From the NCBI GenBank assembly GCA_016716225.1, contig JADJWT010000001.1, positions 3,358,501-3,422,500 on the forward strand: a DNA stretch of 64,000 nucleotides, read 5' to 3'. Source of the DNA: Ignavibacteriota bacterium. GTDB taxonomy: Bacteria; Bacteroidota; Ignavibacteria; Ignavibacteriales; Melioribacteraceae. The notes below the pieces were generated by a model. It was given only the letters and a program-made list of their open reading frames with translations. It had not been told where the DNA came from and made no database searches. The position numbers and the translations under genes were made by a program. Below are positions 26,840 through 35,616 of this stretch, in pieces (position 1 is the first letter of the stretch; each line of letters begins with the position of its first letter).

Positions 26840-27688
26840 ATGGAAATTAAAAAAATTGTAGTTATTGGTGCAGGAACAATGGGAAACGGTATTGCGCATG
26901 TTTTTGCACAGAATAATTTTAAGGTTGATTTTGTAGATATTTCTGAAGAATTAGTGAATAAAGGAATTTCAATAATTAAGAAGAATCTTGATCGCCAATT
27001 ACAAAAAGGAATAATTTCGGAGTCTAATCTAAATGAAACAATTCTAAATATAAATCCAATAGTGGGAATTGAAAATATTTCAAGTAATGTTGATTTAGTT
27101 ATTGAAGCAATAATTGAAAACAAATTAGCTAAAATCAATTTATATAATAAATTATTAGATATAATTAAACCAAATTGTATCATTTCTACAAATACTTCAT
27201 CAATTTCCATTACTGAATTGAGTGCAAATATAAATGCTGATAAATTTATTGGAATGCATTTTATGAATCCCGTTCCAGTTATGAAATTAGTTGAAATTAT
27301 AAGAGGATTTTCAACCAGCGATGAAACATTTTCAGCAATAAATGATTTAGTGATAAAAATTGGGAAAATTCCAGTAGAAGTAAACGATTATCCCGGATTT
27401 ATTTCCAATAGAATTTTAATGCCAATGATTAATGAGGCAATTTTTGCACTTTATGAAAATGTTTCTAAAAAAGAAGATATTGATACGGTAATGAAATTAG
27501 GTATGGCTCATCCAATGGGACCGCTTGAATTAGCAGATTTTATTGGTTTAGATGTATGTCTTTCTATTATGAATGTTTTATATGAAGGATTTAATGATTC
27601 AAAATATCGTCCATGTCCATTATTAAAAAACATGGTTGCTGCAAAAAAATTAGGACGAAAGTCTGGTGAAGGTTTTTATAAATATTGA
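26840..27688 (+). CDS. hbd: 3-hydroxybutyryl-CoA dehydrogenase
   Basis: NAD(P)-dependent oxidation/reduction between 3-hydroxyacyl-CoA and acetoacyl-CoA, in beta-oxidation or butyrate-type metabolism. The Rossmann motif GAGTMGNGIAHV opens the protein. STNTSSISITEL, IGMHFMNPVPVMKLVEI (catalytic His-Glu) and PGFISNRILMPMINEA are the family motifs, and the C-terminal domain ends KKLGRKSGEGFYKY. The ATG at 26840 is preferred; GTG 26828 would add four residues. It stands alone between ricT and a convergent gene, so the physiological pathway is not shown by context. Confidence 0.92.
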   Translation: MEIKKIVVIGAGTMGNGIAHVFAQNNFKVDFVDISEELVNKGISIIKKNLDRQLQKGIISESNLNETILNINPIVGIENISSNVDLVIEAIIENKLAKINLYNKLLDIIKPNCIISTNTSSISITELSANINADKFIGMHFMNPVPVMKLVEIIRGFSTSDETFSAINDLVIKIGKIPVEVNDYPGFISNRILMPMINEAIFALYENVSKKEDIDTVMKLGMAHPMGPLELADFIGLDVCLSIMNVLYEGFNDSKYRPCPLLKNMVAAKKLGRKSGEGFYKY

Positions 27689-27757
27689 CATTAATCTAAG
27701 TAAAAAAAATAACATTTATTTGTCATATAATGTATATTATGTAAACTAATAAATTCC

Positions 27758-27967
27758 CTATTTAATCAGATCTTGATATTTAATTATCAAATACAAAATA
27801 ATTATTAACAGCAGAACAAATATTATTGGCGATCTTTTTCTTGTTGAATTATTAAAATTATTTCTAAACCCAAGTTTTCTTTTTCTTTTTTCTGATTTAT
27901 CGGTTTCTGGTTTATAATATCTTGGCTGATAATCAAATTTTCTATTTTTGGGTTTCTTTAAAATCAT
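27758..27967 (-). CDS. Small basic single-pass membrane protein
   Basis: A 69-residue protein: about 48 very basic residues (FDYQPRYYKPE followed by many K and R) and then one hydrophobic helix (about 50-65) with a short tail. It lies three bases after the lipid kinase gene on the same strand, so it is probably the last gene of that operon. The soluble basic part should face the cytoplasm. The function is unknown. Its position, clean operon spacing and sensible topology argue that it is real. Confidence 0.6.
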   Translation of the reverse strand: MILKKPKNRKFDYQPRYYKPETDKSEKRKRKLGFRNNFNNSTRKRSPIIFVLLLIIILYLIIKYQDLIK

Positions 27968-27969
27968 TT

Positions 27970-28890
27970 TTATACCATTTCTATTATTTGTAATTTTTCT
28001 TCAAGAATAGAAATTTCCGCAGATTTCAAATTATCGCTTATTATTTCACCATCACAATGAAAATAATACGGTTTTTGCAAAATTAAATTTACTTTTTTTG
28101 TTTGCATTAATCTTGCTTCTGGAATTTCATTTACCTTATTAACTAGAGCTTTTGGCAATGCAACTAATAATCTTTTTCGAGAAATTTGTTCAAAAAAACT
28201 AACATCAAGTAAACCGTCATCAATTTTTGCATTCGGAGTTAAATAAAAACCACCTCCATGTGAAATTCCGTTTCCGAAAGTAATCATTAATTTATTTTCA
28301 ACAATCTTTAAATTATTGATTTCAACATTTACATTTATCATTTTATAATTAAACAATGCTTTAACAACACTAATTAAATATGCTAAAATTCCGGATAAAA
28401 CTTTATTGTTTTGAGTTAATGCACCAACATAGGCGTCAAATCCTATTCCGGCTCCGTTTATGAATTTATGATATTGATTATTTTGATTAACCGTATCATA
28501 TTTTACTTCATATAAATCAATTTTTCGTGTTTTATTAGTTTCAATACCGCAAATAACTTTTAGATTTGAAATTAGATCTTTTGATAATTTTATATTTTTT
28601 GAAAAATCATTTCCACTTCCAATCGGGAGCACGCCAAGTTTAACTTTTGCAATTAGTTCATTTTTTATTCCGTTTACAACTTCATTTAAAGTTCCGTCTC
28701 CACCAACAGAAACAACAACTTCAAAATTCTGTAAATTCTCAAGTGAAAATTCAGTTGCAAATTTTGGATATTGAGTAATTATTAGTTTGTAATTTATACC
28801 TTCATTTTGTAAAAATTGTTCAATAATCGGAATAGATTTTTTTCCTCTTCCCTTTCCAGAAACCGGATTTACAATAAAGAGATATTTCAT
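27970..28890 (-). CDS. Diacylglycerol/lipid kinase-family protein
   Basis: YegS/DgkB-like kinase that phosphorylates diacylglycerol or a related lipid. The family motifs are FIVNPVSGKGRGKKSIP at the N-terminus, VVSVGGDGTLNEVVNGI (nucleotide binding, GGDGT) and LGVLPIGSGNDFSKN. The C-terminal beta-sandwich ends with the ISILEEKLQIIEMV strands. The 306-residue length is standard. It is followed by a small membrane protein gene and preceded by acpS, in a run of lipid-related genes (kinase, acpS, MCE protein). Confidence 0.87.
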   Translation of the reverse strand: MKYLFIVNPVSGKGRGKKSIPIIEQFLQNEGINYKLIITQYPKFATEFSLENLQNFEVVVSVGGDGTLNEVVNGIKNELIAKVKLGVLPIGSGNDFSKNIKLSKDLISNLKVICGIETNKTRKIDLYEVKYDTVNQNNQYHKFINGAGIGFDAYVGALTQNNKVLSGILAYLISVVKALFNYKMINVNVEINNLKIVENKLMITFGNGISHGGGFYLTPNAKIDDGLLDVSFFEQISRKRLLVALPKALVNKVNEIPEARLMQTKKVNLILQKPYYFHCDGEIISDNLKSAEISILEEKLQIIEMV

Positions 28891-28925
28891 AATTTTAATT
28901 TATCATAGGAATTGATTTGATGAAA

Positions 28926-29309
28926 TTAGTTTAAATGATTTGAATAAATAATCGCAAAACATGTAACGTAATTTTCTGAGTGACTCATGGAAATTTTTAA
29001 CAATTTATCACTTCCAAGAAATTGTTGAAGTTTTCCGTGTAATTTAACATTTGGCATTCCGGAACTTTCATTAAATATTTCAATATCTTTCCATCTAAAA
29101 CCCTTACTCCAACCAGTTGCCAAGGCTTTTGCAATTGCTTCTTTTGCTGCAAATCGTGCAGCCAAATGCTGAAATTTATTCTTCTTTTTTAAACAATATT
29201 CCAATTCTGTTTGAGTATAAATTTTATTAAGAAAAAGTTCGTCAAATTTTTCCACACTTTTTTTTACTCTCTCAATTTCAATTATGTCAATCCCAATTCC
29301 GAATATCAT
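28926..29309 (-). CDS. acpS: Holo-[acyl-carrier-protein] synthase
   Basis: Transfers 4-phosphopantetheine from CoA to acyl carrier protein. The 127-residue protein starts FGIGIDIIEIERV (metal-binding Asp8 region) and contains FAAKEAIAKALATG with the second metal ligand Glu and the CoA-binding Lys. SMSHSENYVTCFAII closes the domain. The length is normal for the trimeric AcpS type. It lies nine bases after the MCE-protein gene and in the same direction. Confidence 0.95.
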   Translation of the reverse strand: MIFGIGIDIIEIERVKKSVEKFDELFLNKIYTQTELEYCLKKKNKFQHLAARFAAKEAIAKALATGWSKGFRWKDIEIFNESSGMPNVKLHGKLQQFLGSDKLLKISMSHSENYVTCFAIIYSNHLN

Positions 29310-29318
29310 TTTAACTCG

Positions 29319-30233
29319 TTAAAAAAGATCAACATCGGCCTTAACTTCCAATCCGCCATTATCAAGTTGATTGTTTAATGTGTTTGTTAATTTTTTCAAC
29401 TGTTCAAGAGATTCTTTCAAATTATTAAATAAATTTTCATCATATAAAATTTTTCCGATATTATTCTTACCGGATACAGTTTCATCTGCAATTTTATTAA
29501 TATTTTGAACCAAAGAATCTGCATTTTGCAAAGATTTATTTGATTGTTTTAATAATTCATTAACTAAAGTTTTATTTTCAGAAATAAAATCATTAGTCTG
29601 ATTTGTTAAATTTTTTGTATTATCGATAATTTGTGAAATATCACTTTTGTTAATAATAATCAATTCATTCAAATTTTTTGTAACTGATTGCAAATTAGAA
29701 ATTGAATTATGCAGATTGAATTTAAACTCATCATTAGAAAAGTTAGAATTGATAAAATGCAAAGACGTTTTTAAATCTTTTATTACAGAAATCAAATCGT
29801 CTTCAACAGAGTTTAAAGTAGCCATAACTGTTGAAATATCTCCGGAAAATTTGCCATAATATGTCTTATCAAAATTTATTTTATTTTGAGAAGTTCCGTT
29901 TAATATTTCAATTTTTTTTCCGCCCATTAAATCCAGCATCATAATTGAAAATGTTGCATCTTCATTTAAATTTGGACTTTCTGTAAAATGAATTTTAACT
30001 AAGGCTGAATTCTCTTCAGAGTTTATTGATTCAACATAACCTTTTTTAACACCGTTCACACTTACTAAATCTCCAACTTCCAAGCCAGCAACTGTATTAA
30101 ATTTAACATTCAACAACAAATTCTCTGAAGATAAATTAAAATTTCTTGCCCAGCCAAATATTAATGCTAAAAGAATGAGTGCAATAAATATAGTTATGCC
30201 AACTTTTAGTTCAATTTTTTTTTCTTCATTCAT
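29319..30233 (-). CDS. MCE/MlaD-family substrate-binding protein
   Basis: Periplasmic, membrane-anchored MCE protein of the kind that carries phospholipid between inner and outer membranes. One transmembrane helix (residues about 12-28) is followed by the MCE domain, with FNTVAGLEVGDLVSVNGVKKGYVESI (about 45-70). A long helical region (about 130-290) resembles the pore-forming helices of such proteins. It has 304 residues. No MlaE or MlaF gene is next to it, so its ABC transporter must be elsewhere. It overlaps the upstream small membrane-protein gene by eight bases. Confidence 0.85.
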   Translation of the reverse strand: MNEEKKIELKVGITIFIALILLALIFGWARNFNLSSENLLLNVKFNTVAGLEVGDLVSVNGVKKGYVESINSEENSALVKIHFTESPNLNEDATFSIMMLDLMGGKKIEILNGTSQNKINFDKTYYGKFSGDISTVMATLNSVEDDLISVIKDLKTSLHFINSNFSNDEFKFNLHNSISNLQSVTKNLNELIIINKSDISQIIDNTKNLTNQTNDFISENKTLVNELLKQSNKSLQNADSLVQNINKIADETVSGKNNIGKILYDENLFNNLKESLEQLKKLTNTLNNQLDNGGLEVKADVDLF

Positions 30234-30582
30234 TTGTTTTTAGGGATTGTTTAATAAATGCAAATTCTAATGAATCTATTTTTGAATCTTTAATAATAAG
30301 TTCAATATTTTGTGATAGTTCTTCAAGTTTGTTAATTTTTTTTTCAACATTTTTATTTTCAAAACCTGTAAAGAATTTTTTCATTTCAAACTTTAATGAA
30401 TCTACATACTCTTTATTTTGTAAATTATCTAAATCAGAATTTAACTTTGATTCTGCAAATTCTAAAACTTTATCTTTACCAATATTTATTAAGTCTTCGC
30501 CATGAAATTTAATTAAATAAAAAATTGTAGCAACAATTACTGTTAATGTAATAATTACCGTTAAAAAACATCCTTTTTTCAT
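30226..30582 (-). CDS. Small membrane-anchored protein of unknown function
   Basis: 118 residues: an N-terminal transmembrane helix (about 6-24) followed by a periplasmic, mostly helical and charged region. No known domain is recognised. It overlaps the CNNM gene upstream by four bases and the MCE gene downstream by eight, so it is translationally coupled to both. A partner role with the MCE protein is a reasonable inference from context only. Confidence 0.65.
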   Translation of the reverse strand: MKKGCFLTVIITLTVIVATIFYLIKFHGEDLINIGKDKVLEFAESKLNSDLDNLQNKEYVDSLKFEMKKFFTGFENKNVEKKINKLEELSQNIELIIKDSKIDSLEFAFIKQSLKTNE

Positions 30583-31850
30583 TGTGATAATTTTTCAACT
30601 TCTACTTTACTAATTCTGTTATTTTCTAATGCAATTACTTTAAATGAATATCCGTATTTTTCAAACTTATAACCAATATCCGGAATTGTTCCAGCATGAT
30701 TAAAAATAAATCCACCCAAAGTTTCAAAATCTTCATTGGGAACTTCAATATCGATTTTCAATTTTTCTTCTAATTCATCAATATACACTTTTCCAAACAT
30801 AATAAATTTATTTTCACTAATCTGCATAATTTCATCTTCTTCAGTATCGTATTCATCGCGGATTTCTCCGACAATTTCTTCCAAAATATCTTCTAAAGTT
30901 ATCAATCCGGCTGTTCCACCGTATTCATCAACAACAATACTAATGTGCATGTTTTTCTCTTGAAATTCTTTCATCAATGCACTAAGTAATTTTGTTTCCG
31001 GAACAAAAAGACATTCTCTTGTAACTTTTTTAATGTTGAATAAACTTTCATTATTAAGATATGGAAGTAAATCTTTTGCATGAATTACGCCGATAATTGA
31101 ATCTAAATCATTTGAATATACCGGTATTCTACTATGACCGGAAGTTTTAATTATTTCAATTAATTCGCTAAACGGAATATTTTCCGGAACAGAAATTATA
31201 TCAACTCGCGGAGTCATCACTTCTCTTGCAAGTAAAGTTTTGAATGAAACTAATCCGTGAATTAATTCATGTTCTTCCTCTTCCAAAGTACCTTTTTCAA
31301 TTCCGATATCTGCTAAATCAGCAATATCAGAAGTTGACAAAGCAGTTCTCGATTTATCATATTTTACATTAGATGTTAAAACTTTCATCAATAAAGAAAG
31401 TAATTTTGAAATTGGACTTATAATAATGCTTAAAAAATGTAATGGAATTGCAATAAGTTTTGAAGCTTTAACCGGATATTTATTTGCCCACACTTTTGGA
31501 GTAATTTCGGAAAATAAAATAACAATTATTGTTAGAATTATAATTTGAATTAGCAAAACTATATCAACCGGATAGTTATATATTTTTGCAATATCTAACG
31601 AAATAGAAACAGCAATAATTGATAAGGCTACATTGCTGATTGTGTTTCCAATAAGAATAGTAATTAATAATTTTTTTGGAAAAGCAATTAATTTTGTAAT
31701 GTATTTCCCTAAGTGCTTAGAACGTTTATTAATTTCATCTAATTTTTTATCATCTAATGAAAATAATGCAACCTCAGAACCGGAAAATAATGCGGAAAAT
31801 AATAGAAGAACAATAAGTAAAATTGTTCGATAAAACCAATCAACGTCCAA
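30579..31850 (-). CDS. CNNM/CorC-type transporter-associated protein (GldE-like context)
   Basis: 423-residue protein of the CNNM family: a DUF21 membrane domain with four hydrophobic segments (residues about 5-165, starting FSALFSGSEVALFSL), two CBS domains (about 205-320, with REVMTPRVDIISVP and VDEYGGTAGLITLEDILEEIVGEI) and a C-terminal CorC/HlyC domain. Members are implicated in Mg2+ homeostasis. In gliding Bacteroidetes a member of this family, GldE, lies beside ssb, as here. Whether this protein serves gliding, protein secretion or magnesium transport cannot be told. Confidence 0.87.
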   Translation of the reverse strand: MDVDWFYRTILLIVLLLFSALFSGSEVALFSLDDKKLDEINKRSKHLGKYITKLIAFPKKLLITILIGNTISNVALSIIAVSISLDIAKIYNYPVDIVLLIQIIILTIIVILFSEITPKVWANKYPVKASKLIAIPLHFLSIIISPISKLLSLLMKVLTSNVKYDKSRTALSTSDIADLADIGIEKGTLEEEEHELIHGLVSFKTLLAREVMTPRVDIISVPENIPFSELIEIIKTSGHSRIPVYSNDLDSIIGVIHAKDLLPYLNNESLFNIKKVTRECLFVPETKLLSALMKEFQEKNMHISIVVDEYGGTAGLITLEDILEEIVGEIRDEYDTEEDEIMQISENKFIMFGKVYIDELEEKLKIDIEVPNEDFETLGGFIFNHAGTIPDIGYKFEKYGYSFKVIALENNRISKVEVEKLSQ

Positions 31851-31885
31851 AAAATATTCTTAACCTATGTTATTTTACATAAAAA

Positions 31886-32323
31886 CTAAAATGGGAGATC
31901 ATCGTCTTCCGCAGTAGAATTATTTGTAGATTCTACTTGAACAAAATTGGCTGAATCACGTGAGCTATAATTTTGTGATCCGCCTTCCGAACTATCTAGA
32001 GGAATAATGCTAAGTTTATCAGCAATAATTTCTGTAATATAAACTTTTTGACCTTCTTTATTTTCATAATCTCGTTTACTTATTCTTCCTTCAATATAAA
32101 ATTTTCTGCCTTTTTTTAAATTAGCTTTTAAGAAATCAGTAACACCAAATAATACTATATTATGCCAAGTTGTTTCATTAACCCAATTTCCATCTTTTCC
32201 TTTGAAACTATGTGAAGTGGCTATAGAAAAAGTTGTAACTTCAGTATTATTAGTTGTAAAACGATGTTCAGCATCTTGTCCCAAATTGCCAATCAACATT
32301 ACTTTATTTAATGAAAATGCCAT
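31886..32323 (-). CDS. ssb: Single-stranded DNA-binding protein
   Basis: The OB fold begins MAFSLNKVMLIGNLGQDAEHRFT and includes NETTWHNIVLFG and FYIEGRISKRDYENKEGQKVYITEI. A flexible linker (about 110-135) leads to the acidic tip DDDLPF, which recruits replication and repair partners. The 145 residues are typical. It is the second gene after the SPOR lipoprotein in a - strand operon. A GGAG sequence precedes the ATG. Confidence 0.96.
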   Translation of the reverse strand: MAFSLNKVMLIGNLGQDAEHRFTTNNTEVTTFSIATSHSFKGKDGNWVNETTWHNIVLFGVTDFLKANLKKGRKFYIEGRISKRDYENKEGQKVYITEIIADKLSIIPLDSSEGGSQNYSSRDSANFVQVESTNNSTAEDDDLPF

Positions 32324-32350
32324 TGAAATTTCTCCAATAAATTATAAATA

Positions 32351-32818
32351 TTATTCAGATACAATAAATGCATCTTTAAACATATTTTGATTCCATAAAC
32401 CTTCTCTAACCATTTGCGCTTCTGGTTTAGTTTGGTAAGCAGAACTTCTAACCGTATAAAGTGAATTGGTACTATTAAAAACTATTGATAAGCTAAAAGG
32501 GACTTTTGATTTATTCTCATTTAAAAATTGTTCTGCTCTATCTTTTGTAGAAAATGCACCGAGCTGTAAGAAAAATCCATGTTGATTTGATTTAAAGTAT
32601 TCATCTTTTTCGCTGTCATCATCATCAAAAGTAGTTTCAACTTCCTTTTTAACTTCATCAACTTTATTAGTTTTATTTTTTGAGTCATCAACTTCATCAA
32701 AAACGTAAACTTCTTCAGCATCAGCTTTTGCTTGTTTTTCTTCTTCTTCAGATGATTGAAAAATTGAACATGCTGAGAGAGATAAAATAAGAAACAGAAT
32801 TAATAATATATTTTTCAT
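32351..32818 (-). CDS. SPOR-domain lipoprotein
   Basis: 155-residue lipoprotein: a signal sequence with lipobox LSAC (C17), an acidic low-complexity linker (about 22-75) and a C-terminal SPOR domain (about 82-155, with HGFFLQLGAFSTKDRAEQFL). SPOR domains bind denuded septal glycan strands, so it probably localises to the division site. It is the first gene of the run leading to ssb and the CNNM gene, and the only one of these with a clear promoter in front. Confidence 0.85.
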   Translation of the reverse strand: MKNILLILFLILSLSACSIFQSSEEEEKQAKADAEEVYVFDEVDDSKNKTNKVDEVKKEVETTFDDDDSEKDEYFKSNQHGFFLQLGAFSTKDRAEQFLNENKSKVPFSLSIVFNSTNSLYTVRSSAYQTKPEAQMVREGLWNQNMFKDAFIVSE

Positions 32819-32847
32819 TTTTTACACTTTGATTTGTTGGTAATACT

Positions 32848-32878
32848 CAAAAATAATCAGCTTAAACTAAAATATCAA
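32848..32878 (-). promoter_or_regulatory. Bacteroidetes-type promoter of the SPOR-ssb operon
   Basis: On the - strand TTG (32878-32876) is followed after exactly 20 bases by TATTTTTG (32855-32848), matching the -33 TTG and -7 TAnnTTTG consensus. The predicted leader is a little over 20 bases. The -33 element directly abuts the end of the SGNH gene. Confidence 0.55.
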
Positions 32879-34267
32879 TTAATAAAATATTCTCTCAAAA
32901 GTACCTTTTTCAAATTTAGGAAGATTATTTTTATCATATTTAATTTTTTTCGCTAATTCCAAACTTCCCGGAACTTCCGATACATTTATTTTATCAATTT
33001 TAGCATTAAATGATTCATTAATTTTCTCAATAAATAAATTTGCAATTATTGCATAACCTTGACTTGTTGGATGAACTCCATCCAGACTAAAAATTCCACC
33101 TGAAATATAATCAGTTGTAAATTCAACTCCATTTGATAAATAGCCGTTTTCAGCTACTTCATTAAAAAAGTTATTAACATCAACTAAATGAAAACCATAT
33201 TTTTGAGCTATGGTTGTGATTGATGAATTAAAACTACTTACTACATTTTTTACGATAATTTGCTCAGATGGATCTAAAACAAAATTATTTGGAAATGGAT
33301 TTTCCGGAGCTAATCCAAACGGATAAGCAGTATTTACTCCTTCCGGAACGGAAATTGAATTTGATGAATAATATAAACCTTTTGTATCACCAATAAATTC
33401 AGCAGCTGCTGAACCTCTTAAAGTTATCATTGTTTTGTTTGTTGCTAAATCAGAAACCGAAGCTATTCCAATTGGAATCTCAGTAGAAGAGGATGAATAA
33501 ACTAATCCTTGAATTTGCGGATTTTGTGATTGTGCAGTTTGTATATTTCTTCCGATAATTGGCGCTGCAGTTGTAAAAAATGGAATTGCACTAACATTAG
33601 GAATATTTGCAAGAACAACTGGAATATTTGCTTGTGCCAAACTTCCACAAAGCTGATCATATAAAAATGTAAAAGTTTCTGTTGGAGTATGAGGTAAAGT
33701 TCCTCCGCTTGTTGCATAACCTAAAATATCATTATTGCCAATCCATAAACTTACTAATGTTGGTTGAGCAGCTATTGCCATTTCAATTGGAGTTTTATCT
33801 TGATTTCTTAAAACAATGTCAAAGAAAACATTACTTTTGTCAAGTGCAGTTGCTGTACTTTTTGCAGTTAAAATATCCGGTAAAAGTGCTCCGGGAATCC
33901 CTAAATTATTATAAATTCCATTGTAATTCAGATTTGTTGGAGTTCCGGCATTTAATGATGCAGTTGAAGTTACAAGAGGATTTAAAGTTTTAATTTCAAT
34001 TCTTCCGCCAATTCCGGGATCACTAATTGTCGGTTGAATAAATTCAACTCCAACTTGATCTGCAATTTGCTTTCCGAATGAAAATTCTTGTGCAGATTCA
34101 TAAAGTGAACTTGATTGAAATCCTGCAGTTAAACTATTTCCTATAGTAACAAATTTTGTAAAGTTAGCTGTTCCAGTATCCGGTGTTGAAGGTTCTGTCA
34201 GTTCACTTCTGTCTTCGCAAGATAAAATAAAAAATCCAATAAAAATTATTATAAAAAATTTCTTCAT
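32879..34267 (-). CDS. SGNH/GDSL-family hydrolase lipoprotein
   Basis: 462-residue lipoprotein esterase-like protein. The lipobox is ILSC (C17). The block I motif is IGNSLTAGF with nucleophile S45; the block III segment is WIGNND; block V is DGVHPTSQGYAI with the catalytic Asp and His. It is therefore a complete SGNH hydrolase. The ATG at 34267 was chosen because a GGAG lies five bases in front of it (34273-34276) and the signal peptide starts there; an ATG 15 bases upstream touches the fadL-like stop codon. The pairing with a FadL-type porin is recurrent in Bacteroidetes. The substrate is unknown. Confidence 0.85.
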   Translation of the reverse strand: MKKFFIIIFIGFFILSCEDRSELTEPSTPDTGTANFTKFVTIGNSLTAGFQSSSLYESAQEFSFGKQIADQVGVEFIQPTISDPGIGGRIEIKTLNPLVTSTASLNAGTPTNLNYNGIYNNLGIPGALLPDILTAKSTATALDKSNVFFDIVLRNQDKTPIEMAIAAQPTLVSLWIGNNDILGYATSGGTLPHTPTETFTFLYDQLCGSLAQANIPVVLANIPNVSAIPFFTTAAPIIGRNIQTAQSQNPQIQGLVYSSSSTEIPIGIASVSDLATNKTMITLRGSAAAEFIGDTKGLYYSSNSISVPEGVNTAYPFGLAPENPFPNNFVLDPSEQIIVKNVVSSFNSSITTIAQKYGFHLVDVNNFFNEVAENGYLSNGVEFTTDYISGGIFSLDGVHPTSQGYAIIANLFIEKINESFNAKIDKINVSEVPGSLELAKKIKYDKNNLPKFEKGTFERIFY

Positions 34268-34281
34268 AAGTTCTCCAAACA

Positions 34282-35547
34282 TTAAAATTTATAAGCCAAT
34301 GTAACTGAAAATAAATGTGCAATTGAATTATACATCCCGTTCATTGGTGAAATACTATTTTCAATACCGCTATAATTTTCTGCAGAATTTGTAATTTCTC
34401 TTTCATCAAATCTTAAAAACATATATGCAGCTTCCAATGCTATATTTTCATTAAGATTTAAAGTTCCACCAAAATTAAATCCCAATCTATCGGAATCCGG
34501 TAAAGTTGGGTCTAATCTTTCATCAGAAACCGGATTTCGATCATATAGAAACCCACCGCGAACAGCTAAAGATTTACTGTAATTATATTCTGCTCCGATT
34601 CTAGCAATAAAACCATTATCATATAATCTATCTGAAGTTGAAACAAGTAGTTCACCGGTTTCAGAATCAATAAATTCTTCAAACTGAACTTCAAGTTTAT
34701 CATAACTATCCCAGCCAACATATTGATAATCTGCGGTTAATGTAAAATTATTCAAAGGTCTAATTGCAACCCCAAGAGTAATATTTTGCGGAGTTGTTAA
34801 TGGTGCAGTAATTTTTCCATTTGGAAGCAAACCTTCAAATTGTGAAGAATATTCTGAAGGAATTGCATCACCTTCAAAATCAAATTTTACTTGACTTCTA
34901 AATGACAACCCAAGTGAAATTGCTTTTATTGGATGAACAAAAATTCCTGCTGTAAATCCTGCTCCATAACCTGTACCTTCTAAATTCAAAGATGGTTCAC
35001 TGTTAAAAGGTGTTAAATTAATTTTTCTATTTATCAATACATCTCCGTAAGCAAAAACGTATCCAAAACCAACAGAAACTTCTTCCATAATTTTGTATGA
35101 AGCAACTGCGTTGAAAAAGAATGTTCTAATTTCGGTTTGAACCGTCATAAATCTGCCAACCCAATTTTCATCCCATTTTGTACCAAGTCCGTAATTATTG
35201 CCAACTCCAACACCAAGAAAAAATTTATCAAAAACTTGATGTGTAGCATATAAGTGAATTGGATTAAAAACTTGAGATTCCATTTTCGTTTCCGAAATTG
35301 ATGGATAGGGACCTCTAAAAGTTGAACTTGGAAGAATTAATGTTGCTCCGCCAATAAAATGTGTGCCGTATAGTTGAGTAATACCTGCAGGATTAAAATA
35401 AATTGCTGATGGATCATTTGCTAATCCGGTAAACGCTCCGCCTAATCCCATTGCTCTTGAGCCTTGTTCGTTAATTTGAAATCCGCTGGAATAAAAATTT
35501 GAGAATGAAAGAATAATTAAATATAAAGTTGTAAGATATTTTTTCAC
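34282..35547 (-). CDS. OmpP1/FadL-family outer-membrane transporter
   Basis: Long-chain fatty acid or hydrophobic-compound channel. After a signal peptide (residues about 1-22) the mature N-terminus GFQINEQGSRAMGLGGAFTGLANDPSAIYFNPAG is the FadL hatch signature (quoted in part: GSRAMGLGGAF, FNPAG). The rest is beta-barrel, ending in FSVTLAYKF with a terminal Phe for BamA recognition. The start GTG 35547 is preceded by GGAGGT; an ATG 27 bases upstream would put the ribosome site inside the gene. About 421 residues. It precedes the SGNH hydrolase by 14 bases, suggesting joint uptake and hydrolysis of lipids or esters. Confidence 0.9.
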   Translation of the reverse strand: MKKYLTTLYLIILSFSNFYSSGFQINEQGSRAMGLGGAFTGLANDPSAIYFNPAGITQLYGTHFIGGATLILPSSTFRGPYPSISETKMESQVFNPIHLYATHQVFDKFFLGVGVGNNYGLGTKWDENWVGRFMTVQTEIRTFFFNAVASYKIMEEVSVGFGYVFAYGDVLINRKINLTPFNSEPSLNLEGTGYGAGFTAGIFVHPIKAISLGLSFRSQVKFDFEGDAIPSEYSSQFEGLLPNGKITAPLTTPQNITLGVAIRPLNNFTLTADYQYVGWDSYDKLEVQFEEFIDSETGELLVSTSDRLYDNGFIARIGAEYNYSKSLAVRGGFLYDRNPVSDERLDPTLPDSDRLGFNFGGTLNLNENIALEAAYMFLRFDEREITNSAENYSGIENSISPMNGMYNSIAHLFSVTLAYKF

Positions 35548-35550
35548 CAA

Positions 35551-35556
35551 ACCTCC
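35551..35556 (-). promoter_or_regulatory. Ribosome binding site fixing the FadL start
   Basis: GGAGGT on the - strand lies directly upstream of GTG 35547 with about four bases between GGAGG and the start. It decides against the more upstream ATG. Confidence 0.55.
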
Positions 35557-35576
35557 TTTTAGAGTATAAAGCATTT

Positions 35577-35608
35577 TAAAGATAGCAATTAAAAATATCC
35601 AATTGCAA
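35577..35608 (-). promoter_or_regulatory. Probable promoter of the FadL-SGNH pair
   Basis: On the - strand TTG (35608-35606), 21 bases, then TATCTTTA (35584-35577): one mismatch to TAnnTTTG at the last base. It is correctly placed for a leader of about 20-25 bases ending in the GGAGGT site. Confidence 0.35.
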
Positions 35609-35616
35609 CATTTATA

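Noticed and set aside
27689..27757. Bidirectional terminator between hbd and the convergent small gene
   Set aside because: A short partial inverted repeat around CATATAATG is too weak and has no T run placed correctly on either strand.
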